This document shows, piece by piece, positions 42,972-52,941 of a stretch of DNA of 64,000 nucleotides; position 1 is the stretch's first letter, and every line of letters starts with the position of its first letter. The notes beneath the pieces are model-generated. The model was given only the letters and a program-made list of their open reading frames with translations. It was not told where the DNA came from and did not search any database. The position numbers were made by a program, and so were the translations under genes. The stretch is from CAYLLT01 sp964384465 (GTDB lineage Bacteria > Planctomycetota > Phycisphaerae > UBA1845 > PWPN01), in contig CAYLLT010000009.1 of assembly GCA_964384465.1 (NCBI GenBank), positions 17,746-81,745 of the forward strand, given 5' to 3'.

Positions 42972-44876
42972 GTGTGCGGAATCGCAGGACTGATCTGCCC
43001 TGACCCGCTGCGCGTTCATGCGGCTTTGCCGGCGATGGTCCACGCTCAACACCATCGCGGGCCGGATGATGAAGGGCAGGAGATTCTTACCGCTGGCAAA
43101 AACTTCGTCGGCCTCGGGCACCGGCGTCTCTCGATCCTCGATCTTTCGCCGGCCGGACACCAGCCGATGATACATCCAGAGACGGGACATCGGCTGGTTT
43201 TCAATGGCGAAATCTACAATTTTCAGGTGCTGAGGGATGAGCTGACCGGGCAGGGCGTCGTCTTCCGCGGTCACAGCGATACGGAGGTGCTGCTGCATGG
43301 CCTGGTGAAACACGGGCCTGCGTACATCGAGCGACTGGAGGGCATGTACGCGTTTGCTCTGTTCGATCCGAAGGACAACAAGCTGCTGCTGGCCCGCGAC
43401 CCGATGGGTATCAAGCCGCTGTACATGGCCGCAGTGTCGAATGCGTTCCTGTTCGCGAGTGAAGTCCGCGGCATCATGGCGTCTGGGCTGATAGAACGGC
43501 GGTTCGATTCGCAGGCGATCGCGGGTTTCCTGGCGTACGGATCGATCCCGGAACCGTGCACGCTGTTTGAATGTGTGCGGATGCTGCCTGCCGGGTGCTG
43601 GCAGCTTATTGATGCGGCGGCGCCGCTTTCCGGCCCGACACGGGCCGGCTCTGAGCCGCGGCGACATTGGCGATTCCCCGCTGTCGATGCCGGGGTTAAC
43701 GAGGGCGACGCGGTTTCGTCAATCCGGCAGACGCTGGACGCATCCGTCCGCGATCATCTGGTCAGCGATGTGCCCGTGGGCGTGTTCCTTTCGTCTGGCT
43801 TGGACAGCACGATTGTGGCCGGGCTGGCGGCACGTCATACGCCTCAGCTTCGGACGTTCACGGTTGGTTTCGCCGATCAGCCGGATCTGAGCGAAGCCGG
43901 GCTGGCGGCGGAAACGGCCGCTATCCTCGGCACGCAGCACACCGATATCCAGATCACCGTCCCCGACGCCGAACAGACGGCCCTCGCGTGGTTGCAGTCG
44001 CTGGATCAGCCATCGGTGGACGGGCTTAATACATACGTGATCAGCCAGGCGGTCCGCGCTCAGGGCATTGTGGTCGCGCTTTCGGGGTTGGGCGGCGATG
44101 AACTTTTCGGCGGATATTCGAGCTTCGGCCGCGTACCGGGCATGATGAAGATGATGCGCACGGTCAACTGGCTGCCGACGTGGGGACGTTCCGCACTGAG
44201 CACCGTGGCCACGCTCGGCCGGCCGCAAGCGGTGCGCGAGAAGGCCACCGATATGGCCCGCACCGATGGCGGCCTCGTCGAGCTGTTTCTCCAGTGCCGC
44301 CGGACGATGTCCAACGAGCAGCTCGCCGCGCTGGGCATCGACGCGGATGCAATCGGCCTTACGCCGGCGTTTATTCCGCCGGAGTCGTACGCAGCGCTTC
44401 CGCAGACGAGCGGCGATGTCATTGCCGGGCTGTCGCGGCTCGAATCGGCATTCTACATGCGGAACACGCTGCTACGCGACAGCGATACGAACGGCATGGC
44501 GCACAGCCTGGAGATCCGCGTGCCGATGCTGGACCGGCGGTTGCTGGATTATGTTTTTGCGCTGCGGGGCGATGTGCGGTTGCCGTCCGGCAAGGCGGAC
44601 AAGCATCTGCTGCGTCGTTCTTTCGCGTCTCTGCTGCGGCCGGCGTTGACCGAGCGGCGCAAGACGGGGTTCACATTGCCGATCGGTCGATGGATCGCCG
44701 GGCCGATGCGCGAGCTGTGCGAGAGCGGTCTGGCGCATCTGAAATCGCTGAACCTGTTGCGGCCGGAGGGCGTGGATGGCGTTTGGCAGTCGTTCCTCCA
44801 GGGGCCGGATCGCGTGCGGTGGTCGCGGGCATTTGCACTCTGCGTGCTGGGTCTTCATACGAAACGGATGGTTTAA
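42972..44876 (+). CDS. asnB: Asparagine synthase-like glutamine amidotransferase
   Basis: The 634-residue protein starts on GTG so that Cys2 becomes the N-terminal nucleophile (MCGIAGLICP). The glutaminase domain has HHRGPDDEG, GHRRLSILDLSPAGHQP and FNGEIYNF. The synthetase domain has FLSSGLDSTIVAG (PP-loop) and LSGLGGDELFGGYSSF. It moves ammonia from glutamine to an ATP-activated carboxylate. In glycan loci such enzymes are thought to amidate uronic acids or amino-acid substituents. Here a uronic-acid epimerase is in the same locus, which fits. Confidence 0.93.
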   Translation: MCGIAGLICPDPLRVHAALPAMVHAQHHRGPDDEGQEILTAGKNFVGLGHRRLSILDLSPAGHQPMIHPETGHRLVFNGEIYNFQVLRDELTGQGVVFRGHSDTEVLLHGLVKHGPAYIERLEGMYAFALFDPKDNKLLLARDPMGIKPLYMAAVSNAFLFASEVRGIMASGLIERRFDSQAIAGFLAYGSIPEPCTLFECVRMLPAGCWQLIDAAAPLSGPTRAGSEPRRHWRFPAVDAGVNEGDAVSSIRQTLDASVRDHLVSDVPVGVFLSSGLDSTIVAGLAARHTPQLRTFTVGFADQPDLSEAGLAAETAAILGTQHTDIQITVPDAEQTALAWLQSLDQPSVDGLNTYVISQAVRAQGIVVALSGLGGDELFGGYSSFGRVPGMMKMMRTVNWLPTWGRSALSTVATLGRPQAVREKATDMARTDGGLVELFLQCRRTMSNEQLAALGIDADAIGLTPAFIPPESYAALPQTSGDVIAGLSRLESAFYMRNTLLRDSDTNGMAHSLEIRVPMLDRRLLDYVFALRGDVRLPSGKADKHLLRRSFASLLRPALTERRKTGFTLPIGRWIAGPMRELCESGLAHLKSLNLLRPEGVDGVWQSFLQGPDRVRWSRAFALCVLGLHTKRMV

Positions 44877-44879
44877 CTG

Positions 44880-47060
44880 GTGAAGCAGGTTCTGCAACAT
44901 CTCCGCAGCGGGCAGATCGAGCTGGCCGATGTGCCGTGCCCGCTTGTCCGGCCGGGGCATCTGCTCGTTCAGACCTCGTGCAGCCTCATTTCGGCCGGCA
45001 CCGAGCGCATGCTGGTCGAGTTCAGCCGCGGCAGTCTGCTGGCCAAGGCCCGTGCCCAGCCCGACAAGGTCAAGCAGGTGCTGGCGAAGATCAGGACCGA
45101 CGGCCTGCTGCCCACGATGGAGGCGGTGTTCAGCAAGCTGGATGAGCCGTTGCCGCTTGGCTACTGCAATGTCGGGCGCGTGATCGAAGTGGGGCGCGAT
45201 GTCGAGGGTTTTCAGGTCGGCGATCGTGTGGCCTCGAACGGCCCGCACGCGGAGATCGTGTGTGTGCCGACGAATCTGGCGGCGCGGGTTCCAGATGGAG
45301 TCGATGACGAGTCGGCGAGCTTTACCGTGCTGGGTTCCATCGCACTGCATGGGATTCGCCTGCTTCAGCCGACGCTGGGCGAGAGTTTCGCCGTGTTCGG
45401 GTTGGGGTTGCTCGGACTGGTGGCTGTGCAGTTGCTTCGCGCACATGGCTGCCGCGTGCTCGGCATCGACATCAATCCCGGCCGGTGCGAGCTGGCTCGC
45501 CGATTCGGCTGCGAGAGTGTTGTGATTTCGGAAGGAACCGACCCGATCAAAGCCACGGAAGCATTCAGCCAGGGGCGCGGACTGGACGGCGTGCTGATCA
45601 CCGCCTCGGCCAAGACGGACGACATCGTGCATCAATCCGCCCAGATGTGCCGCAAACGCGGGCGAATAGTGCTGGTGGGTGTCGTCGGCCTGAATCTTCA
45701 GCGTAGCGATTTCTACGAGAAGGAGCTGAGCTTTCAAGTGTCCTGCTCGTACGGCCCCGGCCGATACGATCCGGCATATGAGGAGATGAACCGCGATTAT
45801 CCGCTGCCGTACATCCGCTGGACCGAAGCGAGAAACTTCGAAGCGGTCTTGAATTCCGTCGCAGAGGGTTCGCTCAATCTGCAACCGCTGATTTCGCGCC
45901 GGCTGCCGCACGCCGATGCCGCCCAGGCATACGATGCGATCGTGAGCGACAACAGCGTGCTGGGTGTGGTGATGAATTATCCGCAACAGCCGGCGCCGAC
46001 CGGCCGGGTCATTCATCTGCGACAGTCGCCCGTACCCAGCGCGCCAGCCGCGCCGGTGGTGGGCGTGATCGGCTCGGGCAATTTCACCAGGCAGGTGTTG
46101 CTGCCCGCGCTGAAGGCCGCACGGGCGACGATCAAATCCGTCGCCAGCGCCGGAGGCGTAAGCAGTCTGCATGCCGGCAGAAAGTTTGACGCCTGCGAGG
46201 CGACCACTGATTACCGCGCGCTGCTCGCCTCGCGCGAGATCAATACCGTATTCATCACCACGCGCCACAACAGCCACCCAAGAATGGTTGTGGAAGCCTT
46301 GCAAGCCGGTAAGCACGTCTTTGTCGAAAAGCCCCTGGCGATTGACGCTGAAGGTCTGGAGCAGGTACGGCAAGCGCATGCGGAACATCCGGAATTGCAC
46401 CTCATGGTCGGATTCAACCGCCGCTTCGCTCCGCACACTGTGCAGGCCAAGAAACTGCTCGCCGGTCGCTCGCAGCCGATTGCTGTTGACATCATGGTCA
46501 ATGCGGGGGAGCTTCCGGCCAATCACTGGCTGCATGATCCGGCGGTCGGCGGCGGACGCATGATCGGGGAGGGCTGTCACTTCATCGATCTGCTGTTGTT
46601 CCTTGTTGGGCATCCGATCACGCTCGTGCAAGCGGCGGGAGTGCGGCAACAAGTTGCCGCGGTCCTCAGAAGCGGTGATCTGATGACCATCACATTGAGC
46701 TTCGCGGACGGCTCGATCGGCACGCTCCACTATTGGTCGAATGGTGCGAAGTCCTATCCGAAGGAGCGGGTGGAAATCTTCAGCCAGGGACGTATACTCA
46801 CCATCGACAACTGGCGGTCGATGCAGGCGTACGATTGGCCCGGCGCCTCGCGCATGAAGATGCGTCAGGACAAGGGCCACCACGCGGAGATTGCGGCGTT
46901 CCTCGACCGCGTGAGCCAAGGGGGTCCGCCGCTGATTCCGTTTGAAGAGATTGACGAAGTGACCCGCGCGTGTTTCGCCGCGGTGCAGGGGGCTCAGGAG
47001 CAAAGGCCGATTCAACTCACCGGCGAGATTGGTTCCCCGACGCCGGTTCATGCCTCGTAG
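44880..47060 (+). CDS. Bi-domain oxidoreductase (zinc-ADH-like plus GFO/IDH/MocA)
   Basis: The 726-residue protein starts on GTG. Residues 1-375 form a medium-chain dehydrogenase-like domain (SLISAGTERMLVEF, GYCNVGRVIEVG, VFGLGLLGLVAVQLLRAHG). Residues 395-720 form a GFO/IDH/MocA domain (VIGSGNFTRQVLLPAL, HVFVEKPLAI, GFNRRFAPH). This fusion is common in surface-polysaccharide loci together with heparinase-like and asnB genes. The reaction is unknown; oxidation of a nucleotide sugar or inositol-like compound is plausible. Confidence 0.9.
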   Translation: MKQVLQHLRSGQIELADVPCPLVRPGHLLVQTSCSLISAGTERMLVEFSRGSLLAKARAQPDKVKQVLAKIRTDGLLPTMEAVFSKLDEPLPLGYCNVGRVIEVGRDVEGFQVGDRVASNGPHAEIVCVPTNLAARVPDGVDDESASFTVLGSIALHGIRLLQPTLGESFAVFGLGLLGLVAVQLLRAHGCRVLGIDINPGRCELARRFGCESVVISEGTDPIKATEAFSQGRGLDGVLITASAKTDDIVHQSAQMCRKRGRIVLVGVVGLNLQRSDFYEKELSFQVSCSYGPGRYDPAYEEMNRDYPLPYIRWTEARNFEAVLNSVAEGSLNLQPLISRRLPHADAAQAYDAIVSDNSVLGVVMNYPQQPAPTGRVIHLRQSPVPSAPAAPVVGVIGSGNFTRQVLLPALKAARATIKSVASAGGVSSLHAGRKFDACEATTDYRALLASREINTVFITTRHNSHPRMVVEALQAGKHVFVEKPLAIDAEGLEQVRQAHAEHPELHLMVGFNRRFAPHTVQAKKLLAGRSQPIAVDIMVNAGELPANHWLHDPAVGGGRMIGEGCHFIDLLLFLVGHPITLVQAAGVRQQVAAVLRSGDLMTITLSFADGSIGTLHYWSNGAKSYPKERVEIFSQGRILTIDNWRSMQAYDWPGASRMKMRQDKGHHAEIAAFLDRVSQGGPPLIPFEEIDEVTRACFAAVQGAQEQRPIQLTGEIGSPTPVHAS

Positions 47061-47126
47061 CGACGGCTCTCTGTGGTCGCCGACGCTCGCAACGAGGGGC
47101 CGGCAATACAATAACGGACGTGAGCA

Positions 47127-48311
47127 TTGGCTTCAGCAGTTTCAACAGCATCGGCGGTGCGGACGCAAAGCACGGTCGAACCAACTAAGTTTCAGCAGCT
47201 CCTCGTGAAGCGAGCGGCGGCGGCGGCCGACTGGCTCGTGCGCTCGATCGAGGCGTGCGGCGGCGGGTCGGCAACGTTCTATTCCCGTTGGTATCACCCC
47301 TTGAGCGGCTGGTCGTGGCCGTATCCGGAGACGACCGGTTACCTGATCGAGACCTTGATCCGATATGCGGCGTTCAGCGGGCGGCGAAGCTTTGCCGACC
47401 TGGCGGTTCAGCAGGCGGACTGGATCAGATCGTTACAGGAGGCGGACGGCGCGCTGCCGGGTGGGGCGGTGGTCGACGGCCGCAAGGAGCCGCCATCCGT
47501 TTTCAACACCGGCCAGATGATCTTCGGGTTGCTGGCGGCCGCGGATCACACTGGCGAAAAGAGGTATCTGGAGAGTGCCCGGCGGGCGGCACGCTGGTTG
47601 GCCGGCCAGGTGGATGAGACCGGCGGGACGTGGACGCAACATGCGTATGTTTCCGGATTCAGCCCCGCGTATTACACGCGCGTCTGCTGGCCGATGCTCG
47701 AAGTCCACGCCCGCGCGCCCGACGAAAGCATTAAAGCCGCCGCTGTACGTGTCCTCAACACCATCGCCGGCTGGCAGCAGGAGAACGGCGCGATCCTGAA
47801 CTGGGGCTTCCAACCCGGCAAACCCGCCTTCACGCACACCATCGCGTACACCATCCGCGGATTTCTGGAAAGCGCGCAACTGCTCGGCCACGAGGGCAAG
47901 CGGTTCGCGGAGACAGCGTTCAAGACCGCCGATGTCCTACGGCGGCGGACCGAGCTGCGCGGGCGGTTGGCCGGTGCCTACGATGAAAAGTTGCAAGGCG
48001 TTTACTGGTACGCGTGCCTGACCGGTCACTGCCAGATGGCCGGCATCTGGATGCGACTATACGATCAGACTTGTGATCCGCGTTTTTTCAGCACCGCGCT
48101 GAAGGCCCTCCAGTTCGTCATCGCCCGCCAGCGGATGCACAGTATCGACCCGAATGTCATCGGAGCCATCGCCGGATCGAGCCCGCGGTGGGGGAGGTAT
48201 CTGACGCTGCGTTACCCCAACTGGGCGGCCAAGTTCTACCTCGATGCGCTCATGGGTGCACATGAACGTCTACAGCGACTCCTGGAGAACGGCCCATGCG
48301 GATTGTCGTGA
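47127..48311 (+). CDS. Predicted (alpha/alpha)6-barrel protein of glycan locus
   Basis: The 394-residue protein starts on TTG. It is helical, with repeated hydrophobic helix pairs and glycosidase-like patches: GWSWPYPETTGYLIETLIRY, VFNTGQMIFGLLAAADHTG and YWYACLTGHCQMAG. The fold resembles alpha/alpha toroid glycosidases or lyases. In similar clusters it lies between the bi-domain oxidoreductase and a heparinase II/III gene, as here. It has no signal peptide, so a cytoplasmic action on an intermediate is possible. Confidence 0.65.
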   Translation: MASAVSTASAVRTQSTVEPTKFQQLLVKRAAAAADWLVRSIEACGGGSATFYSRWYHPLSGWSWPYPETTGYLIETLIRYAAFSGRRSFADLAVQQADWIRSLQEADGALPGGAVVDGRKEPPSVFNTGQMIFGLLAAADHTGEKRYLESARRAARWLAGQVDETGGTWTQHAYVSGFSPAYYTRVCWPMLEVHARAPDESIKAAAVRVLNTIAGWQQENGAILNWGFQPGKPAFTHTIAYTIRGFLESAQLLGHEGKRFAETAFKTADVLRRRTELRGRLAGAYDEKLQGVYWYACLTGHCQMAGIWMRLYDQTCDPRFFSTALKALQFVIARQRMHSIDPNVIGAIAGSSPRWGRYLTLRYPNWAAKFYLDALMGAHERLQRLLENGPCGLS

Positions 48312-49111
48312 CCGCCGGCTACAACCAGAGCCTCCATGCCGTGGCGATCATCCATCGGCTCGCCGAACGCGGCCATCAGGTCGTCACCTGCTTCAATGTC
48401 CGCACGGTCAGCTACTCGCGCCTGCGCACCTACCTGCGGCAGCTCGGCTGGCGGACGCTGTGGAACACGATGACCAAGCGGATCCTGGCCAGCGGGTCGG
48501 ACGTGCCGATGGTCCAGTACCTCAAGGATCATCAAATTACCTCTCGCACCGTCGCGCAGGCCTGCCAGCGCGTCGGTGCGCGTCATTTGAAAGTCCCCTC
48601 GCTGAACAGCCCGAAAACCATCGCAGCTTTTCGCGAAGCAAACGCCGATCTCGCCGTTTACGCCGGCGGCGGAATCCTGCGGCAGGCGTTTCTGGAGGTG
48701 CCGCGGCTGGGCGCGTTGAACGCTCACGGCGGGCCGTTGCCGCAATTCCGCGGCATGCACGTCGTGTACTGGCCGCTGGTCTACGGCGTCTATCCGGCGA
48801 TCACCGTCCATTTCGTCGATCGCGGCATCGACACCGGACCGGTCATCCTTCAGCGGCCGATCAAGGTCAACACCTGGTTCGATGTCTTCACCGAGCACGG
48901 ACTGTCCACCTGCTGCGGCGTTGATGCCATGCTCGAAGCCGTCGATGAGGTGGCGGGGGGGCGAACGCAGGGCACGCCGCAGGAAGCATCCGCTGGTCAG
49001 CAGTTCTTCGTCATGGCCGAGCCGCTGCATGAAGTCGTGAAACGCTGGATCGGCGAGGGCAGAACTCCGGTCCGGGATGTCCAGGGTTTCCGCTTTCCTT
49101 CTCCCGCATGA
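48296..49111 (+). CDS. Formyltransferase-family protein (sugar N-formyltransferase-like)
   Basis: The 271-residue protein has the formyltransferase core LNAHGGPLPQFRGMH with Asn142 and His144, and VDRGIDTGPVIL with Asp179, the Asn-His-Asp triad that uses 10-formyltetrahydrofolate. Relatives include methionyl-tRNA and sugar N-formyltransferases. It lacks the C-terminal tRNA-binding domain and is in a glycan operon, so an amino-sugar substrate is most likely. It overlaps the preceding gene by 16 bases. Confidence 0.85.
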   Translation: MRIVVTAGYNQSLHAVAIIHRLAERGHQVVTCFNVRTVSYSRLRTYLRQLGWRTLWNTMTKRILASGSDVPMVQYLKDHQITSRTVAQACQRVGARHLKVPSLNSPKTIAAFREANADLAVYAGGGILRQAFLEVPRLGALNAHGGPLPQFRGMHVVYWPLVYGVYPAITVHFVDRGIDTGPVILQRPIKVNTWFDVFTEHGLSTCCGVDAMLEAVDEVAGGRTQGTPQEASAGQQFFVMAEPLHEVVKRWIGEGRTPVRDVQGFRFPSPA

Positions 49112-49124
49112 ATTCCTCTCCGCG

Positions 49125-51317
49125 ATGAACCCCGCACTCAAAGCGTACTATGTTTTTCGCCATGTCGGCCCGCGGCTGCTCTGGCTGCGGGCGGGAGTCT
49201 ATTGGCGCAGGTCGCTCGGCATAACCCGGCGGATGTTCCAGCCGCGGCCGTGGGAGCAGATCAAGCTGTCGGAGATCGTGCAGCCCGGCACACCTACCAA
49301 CGCTGAAGAATACGCGGCGTTCAAACGGGCGCAAGCGCCGGCGTTTTTCTTTACTTTGGGCCGGCCGCCGCAGGTGCCCGACTCGATTAGCAAAGCATCG
49401 CTCGAAAGACAGCCGTCGTTCGGCGAGCGCCTGCGATTGCTCGAACAGATGCGATGCATCTATTTCGCGCACTTTCCATCACCGGAGCCGATCGATTGGT
49501 ATCACAATCCGCTGGATGACAAGCGCAGCAACCCGACCCGGATCTGGTGCGACATACCGGATTTCAGCCCGGAACAGGGCGACATGCGGCTGATGTGGGA
49601 GCCGTCGCGGGCCGGCTGGGCGATCGATCTGGCCCGCGCCCGCGCATGGGGGTTTGACGTTGATGCCGGTACGCTGTTCTGGAAGTGGGTCGATTCGTGG
49701 ATGCAGGCGTGTCCGCCGTACACGGGTTTCCAGTGGAAGTGCGGGCAGGAGAGTTCGATCCGGCTGCTGGGCATCGCACTGGGCTTCTGGGCGCTGGCGG
49801 ATGACCCCGCGACCACGCCGCGGCGATGGGAACAATTCGCCCGCCTCGCGTGGGCCACGGGCTACCGCGTCGCTCATCACATCAGCTACGCCATCTCGCA
49901 GAAGAACAACCACGCGCTGTCCGAAGCGTTCGGGTTGATGCTGGTGGGCTATCTGTTCCCCGAATTCCGCGAGTCGCCCGAGTGGTGGGCGACCGGCCGC
50001 AGCGTGCTGGCCAGCGAGATACGGCGGCAGATCGCCGACGACGGCACGTACCTTCAGAATTCGATGAATTACCACCGCGTGATGCTGCACATCTGCCTGG
50101 CGGGGATGCGCCTGGCGGAGTTGGCGGGAGAGCCGCTCGATCGCGACATCTACGAGCGATTTGGACGGGCTGGCGAGTTTCTCTACCAGATGATGGAGAC
50201 GCGCACCGGGCGGCTGCCGGAGTATGGTCCGAACGAAGGCGCCTACGTGCTTCCGCTCAGCGAGTGCGACATCACCGACTTTCGGCCGGTGATTCAGGCG
50301 GCACACTTTCTCGCGAGCCGCAAGCGGCTGTTTCCGAGCGGGCCGTGGGATGAAGACTTGCTGTGGCTGTTCGGCCCGGAGGCGCTGGCGGCCGAGCAGT
50401 CCCCACCGCGTGAGCCGGTGTCGTCGGCATTCCGGCAGGGCGGGTACTACACGCTGCGGCGGACGGAAAGTTGGGTGATGACCCGCTGCCACACGTACCG
50501 CGGCCGGCCCGCGGAATGCGACCAGTTGCATCTCGATCTGTGGTGGCGGGGGCAGAACATCCTGCGCGACTGCGGTACGTACCACTACTACACGCCCGAC
50601 AACCCGGCGCTGGAGCACTATTTCAAGTCCGTCGCTTCCCACAACACCATTGAAATCGACGGCGCCGACCCGCTGGAGTTGGTATCCCGTTTCCTATGGC
50701 TGCCGTGGCCACGGGCGACGATGCGGCATTTCGTGAGCACCGGTCCAGCACTGTGGTTTGAAGGCGAGCATTACGATTACGACCGGGCGCCGTGGCGCGT
50801 GTTGCACCGGCGGACGGTGATCGGTCTGGATGGCGACGTGTGGGTTGTCGTGGACGATCTCATCGGCAGCGGCCGGCACCGGGCCGTGCTGCGCTGGCAC
50901 ATGATGGATGTGCCCTGCGAATTCGACTCTGCGGCGGCTTCGCTCAAACTCGCCACAAAAGATGGCGATGTTTTCCTATCCGTTTTCAGCCATCCGCAAT
51001 CTCCGCAGACGTTCGATATCGTGCGCGGCCGCAACGAACCCGGACGCATCCAGGGGTTTGCTTCGCCGTATTACGCGGAACTCCTGCCCATCCCGACGCT
51101 CGAAATCGGCCTCGACGGCACTCTGCCGCAACGCTTGTTGACGGTCGTCGCTCCGGGAGTTCCGGCGGCCGCACGCCTCCTGCGCGAAACTTCCGACAGC
51201 CACGATTGGGAGATCGACGCCGGCGCCAACGCCTGGCAAGTGGCGCTCGCGCCGCCTAACCGATCCAGCCGGCAGACGCTCCGCCGCTGCTCCGCGCTCA
51301 CCGCCTCACGCATTTGA
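49125..51317 (+). CDS. Heparinase II/III-family protein
   Basis: The 730-residue protein starts MNPALKAYYVFRHVGPRLLW. The helical lyase domain (about 130-420) has SQKNNHALSEAFGLMLVG and DGTYLQNSMNYHRVMLHI, and the beta-sandwich domain after 430 has RPAECDQLHLDLWWRGQNI and SVASHNTIEIDG. Heparinase II/III enzymes cleave uronic-acid-containing glycans by beta-elimination. Conserved Asn, Tyr and His candidates are visible. It has no signal peptide, as is usual for this subtype in capsule loci. I used the ATG at 49125; one at 49077 would overlap the preceding gene by 35 bases. Confidence 0.9.
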   Translation: MNPALKAYYVFRHVGPRLLWLRAGVYWRRSLGITRRMFQPRPWEQIKLSEIVQPGTPTNAEEYAAFKRAQAPAFFFTLGRPPQVPDSISKASLERQPSFGERLRLLEQMRCIYFAHFPSPEPIDWYHNPLDDKRSNPTRIWCDIPDFSPEQGDMRLMWEPSRAGWAIDLARARAWGFDVDAGTLFWKWVDSWMQACPPYTGFQWKCGQESSIRLLGIALGFWALADDPATTPRRWEQFARLAWATGYRVAHHISYAISQKNNHALSEAFGLMLVGYLFPEFRESPEWWATGRSVLASEIRRQIADDGTYLQNSMNYHRVMLHICLAGMRLAELAGEPLDRDIYERFGRAGEFLYQMMETRTGRLPEYGPNEGAYVLPLSECDITDFRPVIQAAHFLASRKRLFPSGPWDEDLLWLFGPEALAAEQSPPREPVSSAFRQGGYYTLRRTESWVMTRCHTYRGRPAECDQLHLDLWWRGQNILRDCGTYHYYTPDNPALEHYFKSVASHNTIEIDGADPLELVSRFLWLPWPRATMRHFVSTGPALWFEGEHYDYDRAPWRVLHRRTVIGLDGDVWVVVDDLIGSGRHRAVLRWHMMDVPCEFDSAAASLKLATKDGDVFLSVFSHPQSPQTFDIVRGRNEPGRIQGFASPYYAELLPIPTLEIGLDGTLPQRLLTVVAPGVPAAARLLRETSDSHDWEIDAGANAWQVALAPPNRSSRQTLRRCSALTASRI

Positions 51318-51358
51318 TTCCCCAACTGAAGAACAATCAGCGACTCGGGGCTGCTTCG

Positions 51359-52930
51359 ATGCCCCTGACAGGTGCCGTGGCTCCTCAACAATCGATGTCC
51401 TTGCGGAAAGCCTACGCGCTGGGGCTGCTCGCCGCCCTCGCGCTCTACGCGGTCAGCATGGCCCCCGGTCCGCTGTGGCAGGACAGCGGCATGGCCCAGA
51501 TTCGCACGCTGCGGCGGGATTTGTACGGCCAGCTCGGATTAGCGCTGAGTCATCCGCTCTACTATTGTTTCACCATCGCGTTTCAATTCCTGCCGTTTCA
51601 CGAATCGGCGTTCAAGACCAACCTTGTTTCCGTCGTGTTCGGCGCGGTGACAGTCGCCAACGTCATGCTTCTCGTGCGGCTCATCACCGGGCGATGGTGG
51701 GGGGCCGTGGTTGGGGCACTATCGCTGGCCGTCGCGCACACCTTCTGGCAGCACTGTGCGCTGGCCGAGGTGTACACGCTCACGACGGCGCTGCTCACGA
51801 CGGAATTGCTGTGCTTTTATCAATATGCGGTCACGAAGCGCATCGGATGGCTGATCGCGCTGTTCGCTTTCAACGGCCTGGGCATCAGCAATCACATGCT
51901 GGCTTCGCTGAGCCTGGCCTGCTATTCGGTTTACGTCCTCACGCTGCTCGTTCGCCGCGGCATCCCCGCATCGAAGCTGCCGCTCTTGGCGCTCGCCTGG
52001 ACGGCCGGGGCAGGCCTCTACTTGAGCATGATCGTCCTGACCATCGCAAACAGTCATGGTGTTGGGGAAACGATTCGTTCGGCCCTGTTCGGGCGAATCT
52101 ACCAGCAGGGCGTACTGAACGTCCTCCCCTCTCGCCGTCAACTGCTTAACAGTGCGATGTACCTCGCACTGAACTTCCCCACGCCGCTGGTGTTGCTGCT
52201 GATTCCAGGAGTACGGGCGTTATTTGATACTGATGTGCGAGCGGTTCGGAGGATGCTCGCTGCGCTGACCGTGGTGTACCTGTTGTGGGCGGTGCGCTAT
52301 GACGTGCCCGATCAATATACGTTCTTCATTCCGTCGATCGTGCTGCTGGCCATCCTGATCGGTCTGGGAGCGGATCGTTTCCTCGAGGAAAGGACCGCGG
52401 CAACTTGTTGCCGCACCGCGCCGCACGCGTGGAAGTACGCGTTGATCGCCGCCGCCGTGCTGCCCGCGGGCATTTACGCGGCGCTGCCCCCGCTCGCCCG
52501 GGCGATGCACCTGCCCATCGGGGTGACGCGGGACATCCCGTACCGCGACGAATATGCGTATTTCCTTCACCCCTGGAAAACCGGCTATCGCGGCGCCGAG
52601 CGCTTCGCGAGCGAGCTGCACGACCTCGTCCCCGACGGTGCGGTTATCATCGCGGACAGCACGACCGTCCGGCCGCTGATCTACATGCAGTTGACCAACC
52701 GCTGGAGTAAGCGCGTTCAGGTGTACCCCCGTCTGACCCGCTCCGAAGGGGAAAACAATCACGCCGATCCTGAGACGTTGCGTCAGCAATTGACCGCTGG
52801 ATTGGTCTACGTGGTCACGCCTGAGCGGCCGTACTGCCCGGCGTGGCTGCTGGAGGGTTACACATTTTCCAAAGAGGGCATCGTGTATCGCGTCACCGGC
52901 CGGCGGACAGCAACATCCCCGACTCATTGA
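51359..52930 (+). CDS. DUF2723 membrane glycosyltransferase-like protein
   Basis: The 523-residue protein has about ten membrane helices. PGPLWQDSGMAQIRTL and LALSHPLYYCFT match the DUF2723 signature (an aspartate in the first periplasmic loop and a later HP), typical of C-type glycosyltransferases using polyprenyl-phosphate sugars. AEVYTLTTALL is also conserved. A TTG at 51314 would lengthen the N-terminus by 15 codons. It is the last gene of the plus-strand locus and would glycosylate proteins or glycans on the periplasmic side. Confidence 0.82.
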   Translation: MPLTGAVAPQQSMSLRKAYALGLLAALALYAVSMAPGPLWQDSGMAQIRTLRRDLYGQLGLALSHPLYYCFTIAFQFLPFHESAFKTNLVSVVFGAVTVANVMLLVRLITGRWWGAVVGALSLAVAHTFWQHCALAEVYTLTTALLTTELLCFYQYAVTKRIGWLIALFAFNGLGISNHMLASLSLACYSVYVLTLLVRRGIPASKLPLLALAWTAGAGLYLSMIVLTIANSHGVGETIRSALFGRIYQQGVLNVLPSRRQLLNSAMYLALNFPTPLVLLLIPGVRALFDTDVRAVRRMLAALTVVYLLWAVRYDVPDQYTFFIPSIVLLAILIGLGADRFLEERTAATCCRTAPHAWKYALIAAAVLPAGIYAALPPLARAMHLPIGVTRDIPYRDEYAYFLHPWKTGYRGAERFASELHDLVPDGAVIIADSTTVRPLIYMQLTNRWSKRVQVYPRLTRSEGENNHADPETLRQQLTAGLVYVVTPERPYCPAWLLEGYTFSKEGIVYRVTGRRTATSPTH

Positions 52931-52941
52931 GGCAATGAGAA

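Noticed and set aside
44472..47111. 879-codon minus-strand open frame
   Set aside because: It lies opposite asnB and the bi-domain oxidoreductase, is rich in arginine, histidine and glutamine, and matches no known pattern. Length alone is expected in GC-rich DNA.
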